A stretch of 64,000 nt of DNA, from contig NZ_CP111055.1 of the NCBI RefSeq assembly GCF_026250525.1, positions 62,001 through 126,000 of the forward strand. The letters are read 5' to 3'. Under the pieces are notes generated by a model, which was not told where the DNA came from, did not search any database, and was given only the letters and a program-made list of their open reading frames with translations. The position numbers and the translations under genes were made by a program. Below, one piece after another: positions 35,410-45,698 of the stretch (the first letter of the stretch is position 1; each line of letters opens with the position of its first letter). This DNA comes from Chondrinema litorale (GTDB lineage Bacteria; Bacteroidota; Bacteroidia; Cytophagales; Flammeovirgaceae).

Positions 35410-38400
35410 TTGACTATACATCCTTCATCACCTTTTCGTAGAGTATGGGAATTAATTACATCCAATAAACTTACGCTTGCTGCTATGTTATTATTTGCTG
35501 TAGCAATGGGAAGGGCTACTTTTGTAGAGAATGATTATGGTACAGCAACTGCTCGGCAGATGTATTACGATTCTTGGTGGTTTGAAGTTTTATTACTTAT
35601 TCTGGCAATTAATTTTATTGCGAACATTCCGAAATATAAACTCTTCAAAAAAGAACGATTACCTATATTTCTGTTTCATATAGCATTTTTATTTATCCTT
35701 ATTGGAGCATGGGTTACCAGATATACAGGTGATGAAGGAATTGTTAGAATTAGAGAAAACTCAGAAACAAGTCAGTATATTTCACAAGAAAGATATTTTA
35801 CACTAACAGCAAGCAAAGATGGTAAAAACTGGGGGGTAAAAAAACAACTCAACCTCACAACTCAACACCAACCTGACGATCAGTTTACATGGAATGAAGC
35901 AGGTGTCAATTTGAAAGTTCGATTGGTGAAATTTATCCCAGATGCTGTGCAAGGATTAATTGATGGAACAACCGAAGATGAAGTGCTGGAAATTGTAGCT
36001 TCTTATGGTGAAGGTAGGAGTAGTTTCTATCTTAGTAAAGGAGGGAATGTATTTATTAATGGGCAAGAGTTTACTTATAACAATGCTCAGGAAGGTGCTG
36101 TAAATATTAGAAAGTCGAACGATATTTTTTATATAAAAGCCCCAAATGATTATAACTATATGGTCATGTCTACACAAAATCAAGGTAGACTTTCAAATGG
36201 AGTTGAAGATTCACTCCGAGTTAGAGCTTTATATCAATCTGGTGTATTAAGCTTTGTAGTTAGTCAAGTTCATACAAGTAAAAAGCTGGAGTATCAAACT
36301 ACGACTAATAAGGAAGAAATGGGAAATGCTGCTGATTTACTTTTTGTAGAAGTAAGTAACAGTCAAAAAAATAAAAATATTATTCTGGCTTCAATGGATG
36401 GTGTGTATAGCCCTTTACAAGAGCAAGGTTTTCAAGGGTATCATTTACACTTAGGGTATGGACCTCAATTGATTGATCTCCCTTTTTCACTTTTCCTTAA
36501 AGATTTTAAACTTGAAAGATATCCAGGCTCTACAAGCCCCTCGGCTTATTCTAGCGACATAATCGTAAAAGCAGAATCTGGAAATTTTCCTTACACTATT
36601 TCTATGAACCATGTACTAGATCACAAGGGTTATAGATTTTTTCAGGCATCATATGATTTAGACGAGGAGGGTACAGTTCTTTCTGTAAATCGAGATTATT
36701 GGGGTTCTAGAATTACTTACTTGGGCTATTTTTTAATGGGTTTGGGTATGATGTGGAGCCTGTTTGATAAAAAATCAAGATTTAGAATGGTTGCTGGAAA
36801 ACTAGATAAATTGAAAAAAGCACCATTCATACTTTTAATCCTATTATTAACTCTTCCTGTATTTGGCCAAACTAGACAAGTAAGTAAAAATAATAGCCAA
36901 CCTGTTTTAACGATCAATAAAAATCATGCTCAAACCTTTGGGCAACTTATGGTACAAGATATGGATGGGCGTATCAAACCTATCAATACATTATCATCTG
37001 AGTTTTTGCGAAAATTAAGTCGTAAAACAAGTTACACCATAGAGCAAAATGGGAAAAAAATCAAATTAAATCCTGATCAGCTTTTTTTGAGCATTCACCA
37101 AAATCCTATTGCTTGGCAATATGAACCTCTAATTGCTATAGATCCTGAAAAAGCAGGCCTTATACTAGAAAAAATGGGCTATTCTGGAAGAAATGCACTT
37201 TCGTTTATGGATTTGTTAGATGAAGAAAATAACTACCGGTTGAGTATGGCTGTTGAAGCAGCTCAACGGAAAAAACCAGCTGTTCGTTCAGAAACTGACA
37301 ATGAGATTATAAAAGTAGATGAGCGCTTTAACATTCTTTTTCAAGCATTATCAGGTAATTATTTAAAGATTTTTCCACAACCCAAAAGTCCTGAGAATAA
37401 TTGGTATAATAGCAATTTTACTAATGCTGGTTTTAGAACTGAAGATTCTGTTTTTGTAGCCAATATTCTTCCAGTTTATTTTAATGATATTCAGCATGCG
37501 CAAGTAAGTAGTGATTGGTCTGAGGCCGAAAACAAACTAGAGTATATTAAAACTTTTCAGGATACGATGGGACAAAATGTAATGCCAGAAAAAAGTAGGG
37601 TAGAAGCAGAAATACTTTATAATAAACTTAATATTTTTAATAGATTATTTCCTGTATACTGGCTCGTTGGTAGTTATATGTTGATACTGGCAATTGTCAA
37701 AGTATTTGTCAAAAACAGCATGATCAACATAATGTACAGTATTGGTGTGTTTGGTATTGCTTTGGCTTCACTTCTTCTAACAGCCAATATGATCTTAAGA
37801 TGGTATGCTGGTGGTTACCCACCTTGGAGTAATGGTTATGAAATGATTATTCTGGTGGCATGGGCATTATTCCTTTTTGGTTTTATCTTTTATACAAAGA
37901 GTGATTTTATTTTGCCAGTGGTAGCTATTTTTGGAGGCACATTGTTATTTGTGTCCTTTCTAGATTGGCTTAATCCTGAAATCACTAATCTTGTTCCAGT
38001 GCTAAAATCTTATTGGCTAAAAATACATGTGGCCATTATTGTGAGTAGTTATGCTCCTTTAGCTTTATCAGCATTATTAGGTATACTTAGTTTGGTGTTT
38101 ATAAGTTTACAAAACTCTAAGTTCAAAAAGTCGATTGAAGAGCTAACTTGTATTAATGAGTTGTCGATGACAATTGGATTGTACATGCTGGCCATTGGAA
38201 CCTTTTTAGGAGGAGTATGGGCGAATGAATCTTGGGGTCGATACTGGGGATGGGACCCCAAAGAGACTTGGGCATTAATTTCTATTATGGTTTATGCAGT
38301 AGTAGTACATATGCGATTAGTACCTAAATTTAAAGGGAATTACATTTTTAACTTAAGTAGTATTATTGCTTTTTTTTCTATTATCATGACATCATTTGGC

Positions 38401-38583
38401 GTAAATTATTACCTATCTGGTTTACACTCATACGCTGCTGGCGATCCGCTTCCAATTCCAAATTTTGTTTATTGGGTAGTAACAAGCATTTTTACTTTAG
38501 CAATTTTTTCTGGATGGCGTAATAAAACCTCAAATAAAAAGGAAAAATTAAGCAAAGAAGAAGTCATGTTCTATGAAAATTAA
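35410..38583 (+). CDS. Fused cytochrome c synthase CcsBA (ResB-CcsA)
   Basis: This 1057-aa membrane protein joins ResB/CcsB and CcsA. The N-terminal half has helices near residues 20-40, 60-78 and 85-105, a large periplasmic part, and a helix near 435-450. The C-terminal half has six or more helices and the WWD heme-handling motif WGRYWGWDPKETWA. It exports heme and attaches it to CxxCH apocytochromes. Its position after nrfHA fits a dedicated synthase, perhaps for the CxxCK site. The only canonical start in the open frame is TTG at 35410, with a stop 9 bp upstream. Confidence 0.92.
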   Translation: MTIHPSSPFRRVWELITSNKLTLAAMLLFAVAMGRATFVENDYGTATARQMYYDSWWFEVLLLILAINFIANIPKYKLFKKERLPIFLFHIAFLFILIGAWVTRYTGDEGIVRIRENSETSQYISQERYFTLTASKDGKNWGVKKQLNLTTQHQPDDQFTWNEAGVNLKVRLVKFIPDAVQGLIDGTTEDEVLEIVASYGEGRSSFYLSKGGNVFINGQEFTYNNAQEGAVNIRKSNDIFYIKAPNDYNYMVMSTQNQGRLSNGVEDSLRVRALYQSGVLSFVVSQVHTSKKLEYQTTTNKEEMGNAADLLFVEVSNSQKNKNIILASMDGVYSPLQEQGFQGYHLHLGYGPQLIDLPFSLFLKDFKLERYPGSTSPSAYSSDIIVKAESGNFPYTISMNHVLDHKGYRFFQASYDLDEEGTVLSVNRDYWGSRITYLGYFLMGLGMMWSLFDKKSRFRMVAGKLDKLKKAPFILLILLLTLPVFGQTRQVSKNNSQPVLTINKNHAQTFGQLMVQDMDGRIKPINTLSSEFLRKLSRKTSYTIEQNGKKIKLNPDQLFLSIHQNPIAWQYEPLIAIDPEKAGLILEKMGYSGRNALSFMDLLDEENNYRLSMAVEAAQRKKPAVRSETDNEIIKVDERFNILFQALSGNYLKIFPQPKSPENNWYNSNFTNAGFRTEDSVFVANILPVYFNDIQHAQVSSDWSEAENKLEYIKTFQDTMGQNVMPEKSRVEAEILYNKLNIFNRLFPVYWLVGSYMLILAIVKVFVKNSMINIMYSIGVFGIALASLLLTANMILRWYAGGYPPWSNGYEMIILVAWALFLFGFIFYTKSDFILPVVAIFGGTLLFVSFLDWLNPEITNLVPVLKSYWLKIHVAIIVSSYAPLALSALLGILSLVFISLQNSKFKKSIEELTCINELSMTIGLYMLAIGTFLGGVWANESWGRYWGWDPKETWALISIMVYAVVVHMRLVPKFKGNYIFNLSSIIAFFSIIMTSFGVNYYLSGLHSYAAGDPLPIPNFVYWVVTSIFTLAIFSGWRNKTSNKKEKLSKEEVMFYEN

Positions 38584-38584
38584 A

Positions 38585-38609
38585 AAGTCCCAAATAATAT
38601 CTGGGACTT
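38585..38609 (+). terminator. Terminator-like hairpin after ccsBA
   Basis: AAGTCCCA/TGGGACTT with a 9-nt loop starts two bases after the stop codon of ccsBA. The T run is weak. Confidence 0.6.
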
Positions 38610-38704
38610 AGTTTGGATTTAGAGTTTATTTTATGGGCAGTATAAAGGAATAAAATATATTTTAAGATACACTTTTTGTGCTTAAATAAAAAGCATACTA
38701 AATA

Positions 38705-39283
38705 TTAATCATTCCTAAAGTATTTCTTGAACGATACTTGCTTTGTAGGATACTTCCTAGATTTAGTTAAGTTATTAGTAATTAAAGCAGTTAAAAACAA
38801 TATTGCAGCTCCAGACATAACAGGAAATAAGATATACCAATATCCCAAGTTAATGACACTTGGACTTCCAATTACAGCAATTAATGCCGTAGCTCCACCA
38901 GGAGGATGTAGTGTTTTAGTACATTGCATTGCCACAATTGAGAGTGAAACCGCCAAGGGAGCAGCCAATAAGATATTTTGAGAGAGTAGTAAATTAATTG
39001 ATACTCCTATTGTTGCCGAAATGATATGTCCTCCTAATAAATTGCGAGGTTGAGCAAGAGGACTATTGATAGCACCATAAACTAATACACTTGATGCACC
39101 AAATGAGCCAATTAAAAAAACATTATCTGATATTGGAAGATACCCACTTTGCAATAATGTAATTAATCCTATACCTAAAAAGGAGCCAAGGAAAGTCCAA
39201 AAGTATTCTTTAATATCTATAAATGTTTCTTTATAAAAGATGTATTTAGCAAGTCTTATGCTTCTTGATAGTTTTTCTTTCAA
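38705..39283 (-). CDS. HPP-family membrane protein (possible nitrite transporter)
   Basis: The 192-aa product has about four to five transmembrane helices and the family signature TLHPPGGATAL (about residues 123-133), plus an N-terminal amphipathic stretch. HPP proteins in cyanobacteria and chloroplasts have been shown to transport nitrite. Its place beside nrfHA and ccsBA supports a nitrite role here, by inference. The gene is divergent from the LysR regulator at 39420 (136 bp between), a usual layout for a LysR protein and its target. Confidence 0.82.
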   Translation of the reverse strand: MKEKLSRSIRLAKYIFYKETFIDIKEYFWTFLGSFLGIGLITLLQSGYLPISDNVFLIGSFGASSVLVYGAINSPLAQPRNLLGGHIISATIGVSINLLLSQNILLAAPLAVSLSIVAMQCTKTLHPPGGATALIAVIGSPSVINLGYWYILFPVMSGAAILFLTALITNNLTKSRKYPTKQVSFKKYFRND

Positions 39284-39419
39284 AGTTGATTCTTATTTAA
39301 TTTGCTGTAAAGCTAGAATCAATTTCATTGATGGGTATAGTTATAACGTTGATGTTTTTTTGAATAGAGCATGAATATTTTTCAAACAAGAAAATCTGAT
39401 TTTATTAATATTTGAATAT

Positions 39420-40316
39420 ATGGAGCTAAAACACCTTAAACTAATAAAGACAATAGCAGATGAAGGAAATATCGCAAATTCTTCAGAAAAACTTTTTTTG
39501 ACACAGTCGGCATTAAGTCATCAGTTAAAAGAAATTGAAAACCATTTAGGCTTTAAGGTATTTTATAGAAAAAGGAATGCATGGAAACTTACTGAAGAAG
39601 GCAAAGAAATGTATCAGCTTGCTACTAACGTTTTAACCTCAATCGATGAGAAGCTTAGACACATACAAACTATAAATAATAGTTTAAGTAAGAAAATACG
39701 AATTAGCTGTGAGTGTTATTCATTTTACTCACTATTCCCAAGGTTTTCTCAGAATCTATCTTTATTAAAATCATCAGTAGAAGTTCAATATGTTTTTGGT
39801 GCAACACATAATCCATTACCACAATTATTATCTGGAGATATCGATATTGCACTGGTAACAAAGCCTACATTAACAGAAGCTTTATACTCTATCAATGTAC
39901 TAAATGATGAGCTCTATGTAGTCATGCATAAGACAAATAAATTCTCTAAAAAGCCATTTATAGAGGCAAATGATTTTTCACAATTAAATTTGATGATACA
40001 TTCCTATCCTTTGGAATCAGTTTCTGTATATGAACATTTTTTAAAACCCAATAATATCATTCCACAACAGATAACAGCAATACCACTAACGGAAGTGGCA
40101 CTAGCAATGATAAATGCTAACTTAGGAGTAATGTGTGTAGCTAAATGGATGTTAAGACTTTACAACCTAAACAAGGATATCGTCTTTAGACCCATTGGAA
40201 GAAATGGTTTACATCGTTCTTTGTATGTAGTAATTAGAAGTATAGATAAAGAAAAAGAATATATGAAACATGCCCTAGAACTGTTAAAAAAGTCTATGCA
40301 GTCCGAAAACAATTAA
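39420..40316 (+). CDS. LysR-family transcription regulator
   Basis: The 298-aa product has an N-terminal HTH (ELKHLKLIKTIADEGNIANSS through LTQSALSHQLKEIENHLG, residues 2-45) and a two-lobe effector-binding domain (about 90-290). It probably controls the divergent HPP-family gene. The effector is unknown; nitrite or a nitrogen compound would fit the context. Confidence 0.88.
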   Translation: MELKHLKLIKTIADEGNIANSSEKLFLTQSALSHQLKEIENHLGFKVFYRKRNAWKLTEEGKEMYQLATNVLTSIDEKLRHIQTINNSLSKKIRISCECYSFYSLFPRFSQNLSLLKSSVEVQYVFGATHNPLPQLLSGDIDIALVTKPTLTEALYSINVLNDELYVVMHKTNKFSKKPFIEANDFSQLNLMIHSYPLESVSVYEHFLKPNNIIPQQITAIPLTEVALAMINANLGVMCVAKWMLRLYNLNKDIVFRPIGRNGLHRSLYVVIRSIDKEKEYMKHALELLKKSMQSENN

Positions 40317-40575
40317 TTCAATGGCTAAACAGCGGTTATAAGAATACTAAGTCCTACTTGAAAATTAGGCTAGTTTTGGGTCTCTAATCATCTCATAAAT
40401 TGATTTCTATCATACAGTTAATAGATTAAAGTTACTATTTTAGAATCATTATAAATAGTCAGGTAAGTAACCCAAGAGACCATTATTCTATGAAATCGTG
40501 AAAGAGTATTACCTGTAGAGGAAAGCAACATGGATAAATCTAGAATTATTGATTATTGTATTTAAAATCAAGAAA

Positions 40576-40914
40576 ATGAGAAGTAACATTGAATTAGCAA
40601 AGGTCCATACATTAAAAGAGATAATAGATTATTCTAATGGAGCCACTGTAAGTAAGATAATTACTAAGAGCAAAAATGGTAATACCACATTGTTTTCATT
40701 TGATAAGGGGCAAATGTTAAGTGAACATACAGCTCCTTTTGATGCTATTGCTTTGATCATTGAAGGTAAATGTAAAATAAGCATTGCTGAAAATGTCAAT
40801 GTATTAACTGAAGGACAAATGATTATTATGCCATCCAATATACCTCATGCATTAGAAGCAACTGAAGCTTTCAAAATGTTGCTTATCATGATTAAAGAAT
40901 CACCTTCAATATGA
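40576..40914 (+). CDS. Small cupin-domain protein
   Basis: From ATG 40576 (MRSNIELAKV) the product has 112 residues; an upstream ATG adds nine. It is a single cupin barrel: FSFDKGQMLSEHTAPFDAIALIIEGKCKI with His as metal ligand, then LTEGQMIIMPSNIPHALEA with the second His. Motif 1 has only one clear His. Proteins of this shape are metal-dependent enzymes or sensors, often redox or quercetinase-like. There is no clear operon partner. The gap 40317-40548 holds no gene. Confidence 0.72.
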   Translation: MRSNIELAKVHTLKEIIDYSNGATVSKIITKSKNGNTTLFSFDKGQMLSEHTAPFDAIALIIEGKCKISIAENVNVLTEGQMIIMPSNIPHALEATEAFKMLLIMIKESPSI

Positions 40915-41144
40915 GGTAATGTAAAATACATTTTCTTTTAATATTATTTGATTTGTAAATGGAATAGATTCTAAAACAGAGCTAGCTCAAAATTTATTTG
41001 ATACAACTTTTATAATTTCATTAGATTTTAACATCTAAATTTTATAAACTGAAAAATAGCCTTCTAGCTTTTTTAGGTTAGTATTTTTCCTTATATTAAG
41101 AAAGTAGTAAATTTTATTTATTGTTTTTAATAACAACATTTTTT

Positions 41145-41372
41145 ATGAATACAGAAGAGCAAAAAGTAATTGATTGGTTAAAAAAAAATATTGAGTGTGA
41201 AAGTTATGATATGGCTAAAGTGCTAACAGAGTGTGGAATTGAAGTATCTATTTATAAAGCAGATGAAATAGGAGACTCACTTGAAAACAAAGGTATAGTA
41301 ACTTATTCTAAAGGCAAGCAAGTTACTCAATATGGTTATATAGCATTATTAGCTAAAATTACTGGTAAGTAG
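41145..41372 (+). CDS. Small hypothetical protein
   Basis: From ATG 41145 (MNTEEQKVIDWLKKNIECES) the product has 75 residues; an earlier ATG (41121) would add a short hydrophobic leader that looks accidental. The protein appears to be a compact helical domain followed by a beta hairpin (GIVTYSKGKQVTQYGYIALL), perhaps winged-helix-like. No family is recognised. Confidence 0.5.
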   Translation: MNTEEQKVIDWLKKNIECESYDMAKVLTECGIEVSIYKADEIGDSLENKGIVTYSKGKQVTQYGYIALLAKITGK

Positions 41373-41489
41373 GTATGTGTTTTTAAATTTCTTCTTGGTA
41401 AAATTAATTCTCGTTTAGTTCTATCAGTTCCAATAGTATTTTGAACTAGTAATAATCTCTTATCATTAAAAGGTACCTTTCTTAAAACC

Positions 41490-42446
41490 ATGAAATATTT
41501 ACTGAAATTAATTCTACCAATATTTTTTATAATACCAGCTCAAGCCCAAAATTCAGAATTGAATACAGAAGGAATGTATAACGCGGAGCTTTTTGATTAT
41601 CTATATAGAGGGCATTCTGAGAATATTGAATTGATTAGGGAAAACCCCTATTTTCTCGGAGTTTTTGAGCAGTATTTAAGATCCTATGGAGAGCAGTGTG
41701 CTGATTATTTACCTAGTGACAAAGTTAAAATAATGGAGCAGGTATGTGTTAAAGAAAGTGTTACTACGAATGGATATGGCGTGGAGGTAAGTAGATATTG
41801 TGTTGAGTGGGAGTGGGTGTGGACTGGTTTGTATGCTCGTTCTGATCTATATAAAGCTAAGTTAGAGATTGAGCAAATACATAGAGCTAATGGACTGAAT
41901 AATGTAATGGAGTATATTATGAATCCAAATTCTTTAGGTAATTCTGTTGATCTAGCACACAAAGCAAAAGGTTTAAAACTAGATATGAATCAAATATTTG
42001 GTCTGAACAAATGCGATTGTGATGCCTTGAGAAAATTGGAAGAAAATCTTAAGTTATTTGCTCGAAATCAACCTCTAAATCGGATACAAGGTAAAAGTAA
42101 ATATGAAACAATGAAAGAGTCGGGTGGTCCTACAGGCTCACAAAACTTTAACAAATTGATAGATGACTTAGTTACAGCCCAAGCACAAACTTGGATGATG
42201 AATCGATACACAGCAGGAAGTATTTCAGGAGTAACAATGGAATCAAAAGATAATCAAGGAAGACCTATTTCCATCAAAGCAAATTATAGTTACACTGGTT
42301 TTGGAGGCAATAGCCAAGGTTGGGTGAAGGTTGTTTTTGAAGATGGATTGCCAAAATGCATTTACTTTTTCGATTTCCCTAATAACTGCAAGACTCCCAC
42401 AACTAGCATTGTGTCATCTTATGCACAAGGGAATTATGGAAAGTAG
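41490..42446 (+). CDS. Exported protein of unknown function
   Basis: The 318-aa product has a clear signal peptide (MKYLLKLILPIFFIIPAQAQ) and a mature part with six or more Cys, including CADYL, QVCVKE, RYCVEWEW and CDCDA, so disulfides are likely outside the inner membrane. A C-terminal Gly-rich stretch (SYTGFGGNSQGWVKVVFEDG) is probably beta. No domain is recognised. It is followed by another exported-protein gene on the same strand. Confidence 0.6.
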   Translation: MKYLLKLILPIFFIIPAQAQNSELNTEGMYNAELFDYLYRGHSENIELIRENPYFLGVFEQYLRSYGEQCADYLPSDKVKIMEQVCVKESVTTNGYGVEVSRYCVEWEWVWTGLYARSDLYKAKLEIEQIHRANGLNNVMEYIMNPNSLGNSVDLAHKAKGLKLDMNQIFGLNKCDCDALRKLEENLKLFARNQPLNRIQGKSKYETMKESGGPTGSQNFNKLIDDLVTAQAQTWMMNRYTAGSISGVTMESKDNQGRPISIKANYSYTGFGGNSQGWVKVVFEDGLPKCIYFFDFPNNCKTPTTSIVSSYAQGNYGK

Positions 42447-42507
42447 TTTTAATAAAATTTGTAATCCTAACTTTTTTTGCTCTAATGACTCATGGAAACA
42501 TAGGAGC

Positions 42508-42564
42508 CCACTTTACATAAAGGCAGATTATAGATATGTGTTATTGTAGAATTCTGTAAGGGTA
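42508..42564 (+). repeat. Dispersed intergenic repeat, copy B
   Basis: CCACTTTACATAAAGGCAG... to TTGTAGAATTCTGTAAGGGTA. It matches copy A (27637-27697) along its length and copy C (45897-45927) over CACTTTACATAAAGGCA.ATTATA. Confidence 0.6.
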
Positions 42565-42633
42565 AAGTAGAATGCATACTTACCACTGGCAACCATTTAC
42601 AGCAAAAATGCATTCTTTTATTTGATGACATTA

Positions 42634-43617
42634 ATGAAAAAACTTTCTCTTAGCCTTATTTTTATAGTCCCCCTTTTAGTTTCTACTAAGAGCAATGCCC
42701 AAGAAAACTACTTAATCTACCATTCGAAAGTAATTGAATGTGAAAAGTTAATTGTCGAAGGAAAGTATACTTCTGCAGTTAAAATGTATGATTCTCTTTT
42801 TAATCAGTTTGATTTCTTATTTCTAAGAGATATCAAAGTGGCTGCAGAACTCAGCGCATATGAAAAAGATTGTAATTCAGGTTTGAAGTTCCTAAGACTG
42901 GGAATCAAGGCTGGTTGGACATTCAAAAGCATCAACAAAAGTAAAAACTTACAATCATTAAAAGAATGTTCTGAATGGGCAAAGATTATTGTTTCAGAGT
43001 ATGATTCACTCCACAAAATCTACTTATCAAGGCTAAATTTCGGGATTAAAGAACAAGTCCATGAAATGTTTAAGAATGACCAGAAAATGGCGCTTGGGGC
43101 TTTTATCAGAATTGGACAAAAATCCAAAAGGAGATATTCTGAAAGAAAATTTGCTCCTCATAGCGAACATCAATTAGAAAAACTTGAGCAAATTTTAAAT
43201 GAATATGGTTATCCAGGAGAACAACTAATCGGAAATAATCTATGGGCTTCAGTTATTTTATGTCATCATAACTCCATTTCGCTTGACTATAATTCAAAAG
43301 ACACCTTGTACAAAAAATTAAGGCCAAAGTTAATGAAAGCCTTAAAAAGAGGGGAATTATCACCTTACGAGTTAGCCCAAATAGAAGACTGGAAGACTGC
43401 TGGACTATCCGGACATGAATTATCTGCGTGTGGATTTATTGGAAAGATTCCTAACGCAACTGAACTCAAAACGGTGAATGAAAATCGATCAGAAATTGGC
43501 TTAAGAAGTATTGAACTCAGAAATAATCTAATTGATATTGAAAAGTCAACAGGACTGAATTTGTATTTGCCCAAAGGGTGGCAGGACGGAAAAATTACAG
43601 TTGCCAACAAGCGATAA
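42634..43617 (+). CDS. Exported DUF6624-like protein
   Basis: From ATG 42634 (MKKLSLSLIFIVPLLVSTKS) the product has 327 residues and a signal peptide ending NAQ; earlier in-frame ATGs add four codons. The C-terminal half shows the pattern of DUF6624: EYGYPGEQLIGNNLWASVIL, CHHNS, KKLRPKLMKALKRGELSPYE and LAQIEDW. The N-terminal half (CEKLIVEGKYTSAVKMYDSLF) looks like a TPR-type helical hairpin. The role is unknown. Confidence 0.62.
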   Translation: MKKLSLSLIFIVPLLVSTKSNAQENYLIYHSKVIECEKLIVEGKYTSAVKMYDSLFNQFDFLFLRDIKVAAELSAYEKDCNSGLKFLRLGIKAGWTFKSINKSKNLQSLKECSEWAKIIVSEYDSLHKIYLSRLNFGIKEQVHEMFKNDQKMALGAFIRIGQKSKRRYSERKFAPHSEHQLEKLEQILNEYGYPGEQLIGNNLWASVILCHHNSISLDYNSKDTLYKKLRPKLMKALKRGELSPYELAQIEDWKTAGLSGHELSACGFIGKIPNATELKTVNENRSEIGLRSIELRNNLIDIEKSTGLNLYLPKGWQDGKITVANKR

Positions 43618-43734
43618 GCCAATGAGAAAAAAGAGCTATGATCAATTTTTTGCAAAACACTAATTTTAGAATCAATTTGAAAGGGTATGCTCACTGAGCT
43701 TATTTAGATATTAGCAGCAATTAATAAACACTAT

Positions 43735-44226
43735 ATGAAATATTTTCTCTATATAACACTTTTTATAACCACTTCAATAAGTTCTTTAGCTCAGGAAAAG
43801 ACTGAAGATCCAGTTGAATCTATTGACGGAATTATTAATGAACTACTTAATCAAATAACCATTGAAAAGGGGGAGAAAATGGATACTGCAGCAGTTAGGA
43901 ATTTATTTCATCCCTCAGCAATACTCACAGTTGCTGATTCTACAAATGCTGAAACTGCATCACTTGATGACTTTCTTAATCTCTTGAAAGATCCTTATTA
44001 TGAGCAAGGATATCTTGAAAAAGAAATTCATAAAGTTGTTGATGAATACAATGGCATTGCTCAAGTATTCCAAAGCTTTTATGGTAAAGACTCTGAGGGA
44101 GTAAATGAAAGAGGGATAAATAGCTATCAATTAACCTATTATAGCGGTCGATGGTGGATAGTTAGTCTTTTATGGACTATAGAATCTGATAATGCAGGGA
44201 TACCAGCAAAATATGGTGGAAAATAA
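43735..44226 (+). CDS. Exported SnoaL/NTF2-like protein
   Basis: The 163-aa product has a signal peptide (MKYFLYITLFITTSISSLAQ) and a ~135-residue domain of the NTF2-like cone fold: an N-terminal helix (IDGIINELLNQITIEKGE), LFHPSAILTVAD, GIAQVFQSFYGKD, and the strand pair SYQLTYYSGRWWIVSLLWTIE. Members bind small hydrophobic ligands or act as enzymes. The function is unknown. Confidence 0.68.
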   Translation: MKYFLYITLFITTSISSLAQEKTEDPVESIDGIINELLNQITIEKGEKMDTAAVRNLFHPSAILTVADSTNAETASLDDFLNLLKDPYYEQGYLEKEIHKVVDEYNGIAQVFQSFYGKDSEGVNERGINSYQLTYYSGRWWIVSLLWTIESDNAGIPAKYGGK

Positions 44227-44609
44227 GTGGAAAGTTGCTAGCAAATGCTAAAAATGAATATGTGAACTGAGTTTTTAAAAACTTATCTACTATCATTACA
44301 CTTAATCCGATCTAGCAACTGGGATGTATACTCATATTAGTTTGGTGTTATGAAAAATGAAATATTTAGTTTTAGTACTGTTAATATTACTTTCAAGTAA
44401 AGACAACATTATTTTAAAAAAACGGTAGGAATATATAAAGCTATAACAGAATAATAATGAATTTAATTTGCCGAAATTTAGCAGAAAATAGGGGAGCAAT
44501 TAATGAAGGTTAAAAGTTAACTTATATAGTTTTAACCTTAATTGAAAAGTAAAACCTGTAAGGTTGTTTCGGTATTATGTGTTCCAGAATCCAACTGAAT
44601 ACTTAATTA
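44227..44609. other. Intergenic, one gene-start remnant
   Basis: A 23-codon frame at 44357-44428 (MKYLVLVLLILLSSKDNIIL) looks like a signal peptide with nothing behind it, perhaps the leftover start of a lost exported-protein gene. Nothing else is supported. Confidence 0.35.
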
Positions 44610-45698
44610 TTATGGCATATTTTTCTTGATTTTTTCTGCAATTTGACTGAGGGTACCTTTTAAAGAAATATCACCATTAGCATCAATTAAGTAGTAAACA
44701 GGTATAAAGGTAACATCAAAACTTTTAGCTGTAACACTGTTGTATCCTTGTAGGTCACATACATTGATCATTTCTTCAATACCTGCTTTTTCGATGCCTT
44801 TTTTCCATTTGGAGTTATCCGTGTCAAGTGAGAGATTTATTACAACTAGGTTTTCATTGTTTCTCTGTTGGAGCTTTAGTAAGTCTGGTGCTTCTTTGAT
44901 GCAAGGTGCACAAGATGATGACCAAAAATGAAGTATCACATTTTTACCCTTCAAACTTTGGAGGCTATATTTTTTGCCTTGCATATCTACGAGTGCTATT
45001 TCTGGAGCTGGTTTACCAGGTTGTAAGTGGCCAGCTTTACCTGATTTTTCACCAATCTTAAAACCTAAATAAGATTCTTTTACTTTAGGACTCAGTAAAT
45101 CATAATATGTTTGCAAAGTTTCAAATTGAAGTAGGTTATTATTGAGCAAAAAATCAATCATTTTAGCAGAAACATATTGATCGCTATTATTCTCAATAAT
45201 TCGTTTATTGGCTGATAGAAATGTATGGTAGGTGTTCTTTCTTTTTTCTAATTGCTCTTCTGAGTCATTTTCAGATAGAGCCTGAATCGTGTTGTAAAAG
45301 CTTTTCCAACGTGATAAAAATTCAAAAAATGCGATGTTATTATTCGGGTCTGAAATGAAAATAGGACTATTCGGATAAGCCTCATCTACAGTGTTTTCAC
45401 CCACAACTTTGTAACTTTCAAAGTTCATTTCTGTTAACTGGCTAGAAAGTACTAATTCTAGTGGGCGTGTATTATTATATCCATCAACTATCAAATAAAA
45501 AAAAGTTGGAGCAGCTATCTTGGCTTCATAAGTAACTTTACCATCATTAATAGACAAAGTATCAGTAAGTTCTTTCTGCACATTAATTAGAAATATATTT
45601 CCTGATTCTATATTATCAAATTTAATCTTAAGAACTGGACTAGTCTGAGCAGCTAATGATAAGAGAATCAAGAGGCTTGTCAAAATTGATATTTTCAT
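44610..45698 (-). CDS. TlpA-type thiol-disulfide oxidoreductase
   Basis: The 362-aa product has a signal peptide (MKISILTSLLILLSLAAQTS), an N-terminal ~100-residue beta region of the DUF4369 kind, a helical linker, and a C-terminal thioredoxin-like domain (about residues 225-362). The redox motif is C-A-P-C in FWSSSCAPCIKEAP, and the cis-Pro lies in VTFIPVYYLID. It acts in the periplasm as a thiol reductase or oxidase. The neighbouring cytochrome and copper genes both need such activity, but it is not in an operon with them. Confidence 0.87.
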   Translation of the reverse strand: MKISILTSLLILLSLAAQTSPVLKIKFDNIESGNIFLINVQKELTDTLSINDGKVTYEAKIAAPTFFYLIVDGYNNTRPLELVLSSQLTEMNFESYKVVGENTVDEAYPNSPIFISDPNNNIAFFEFLSRWKSFYNTIQALSENDSEEQLEKRKNTYHTFLSANKRIIENNSDQYVSAKMIDFLLNNNLLQFETLQTYYDLLSPKVKESYLGFKIGEKSGKAGHLQPGKPAPEIALVDMQGKKYSLQSLKGKNVILHFWSSSCAPCIKEAPDLLKLQQRNNENLVVINLSLDTDNSKWKKGIEKAGIEEMINVCDLQGYNSVTAKSFDVTFIPVYYLIDANGDISLKGTLSQIAEKIKKNMP

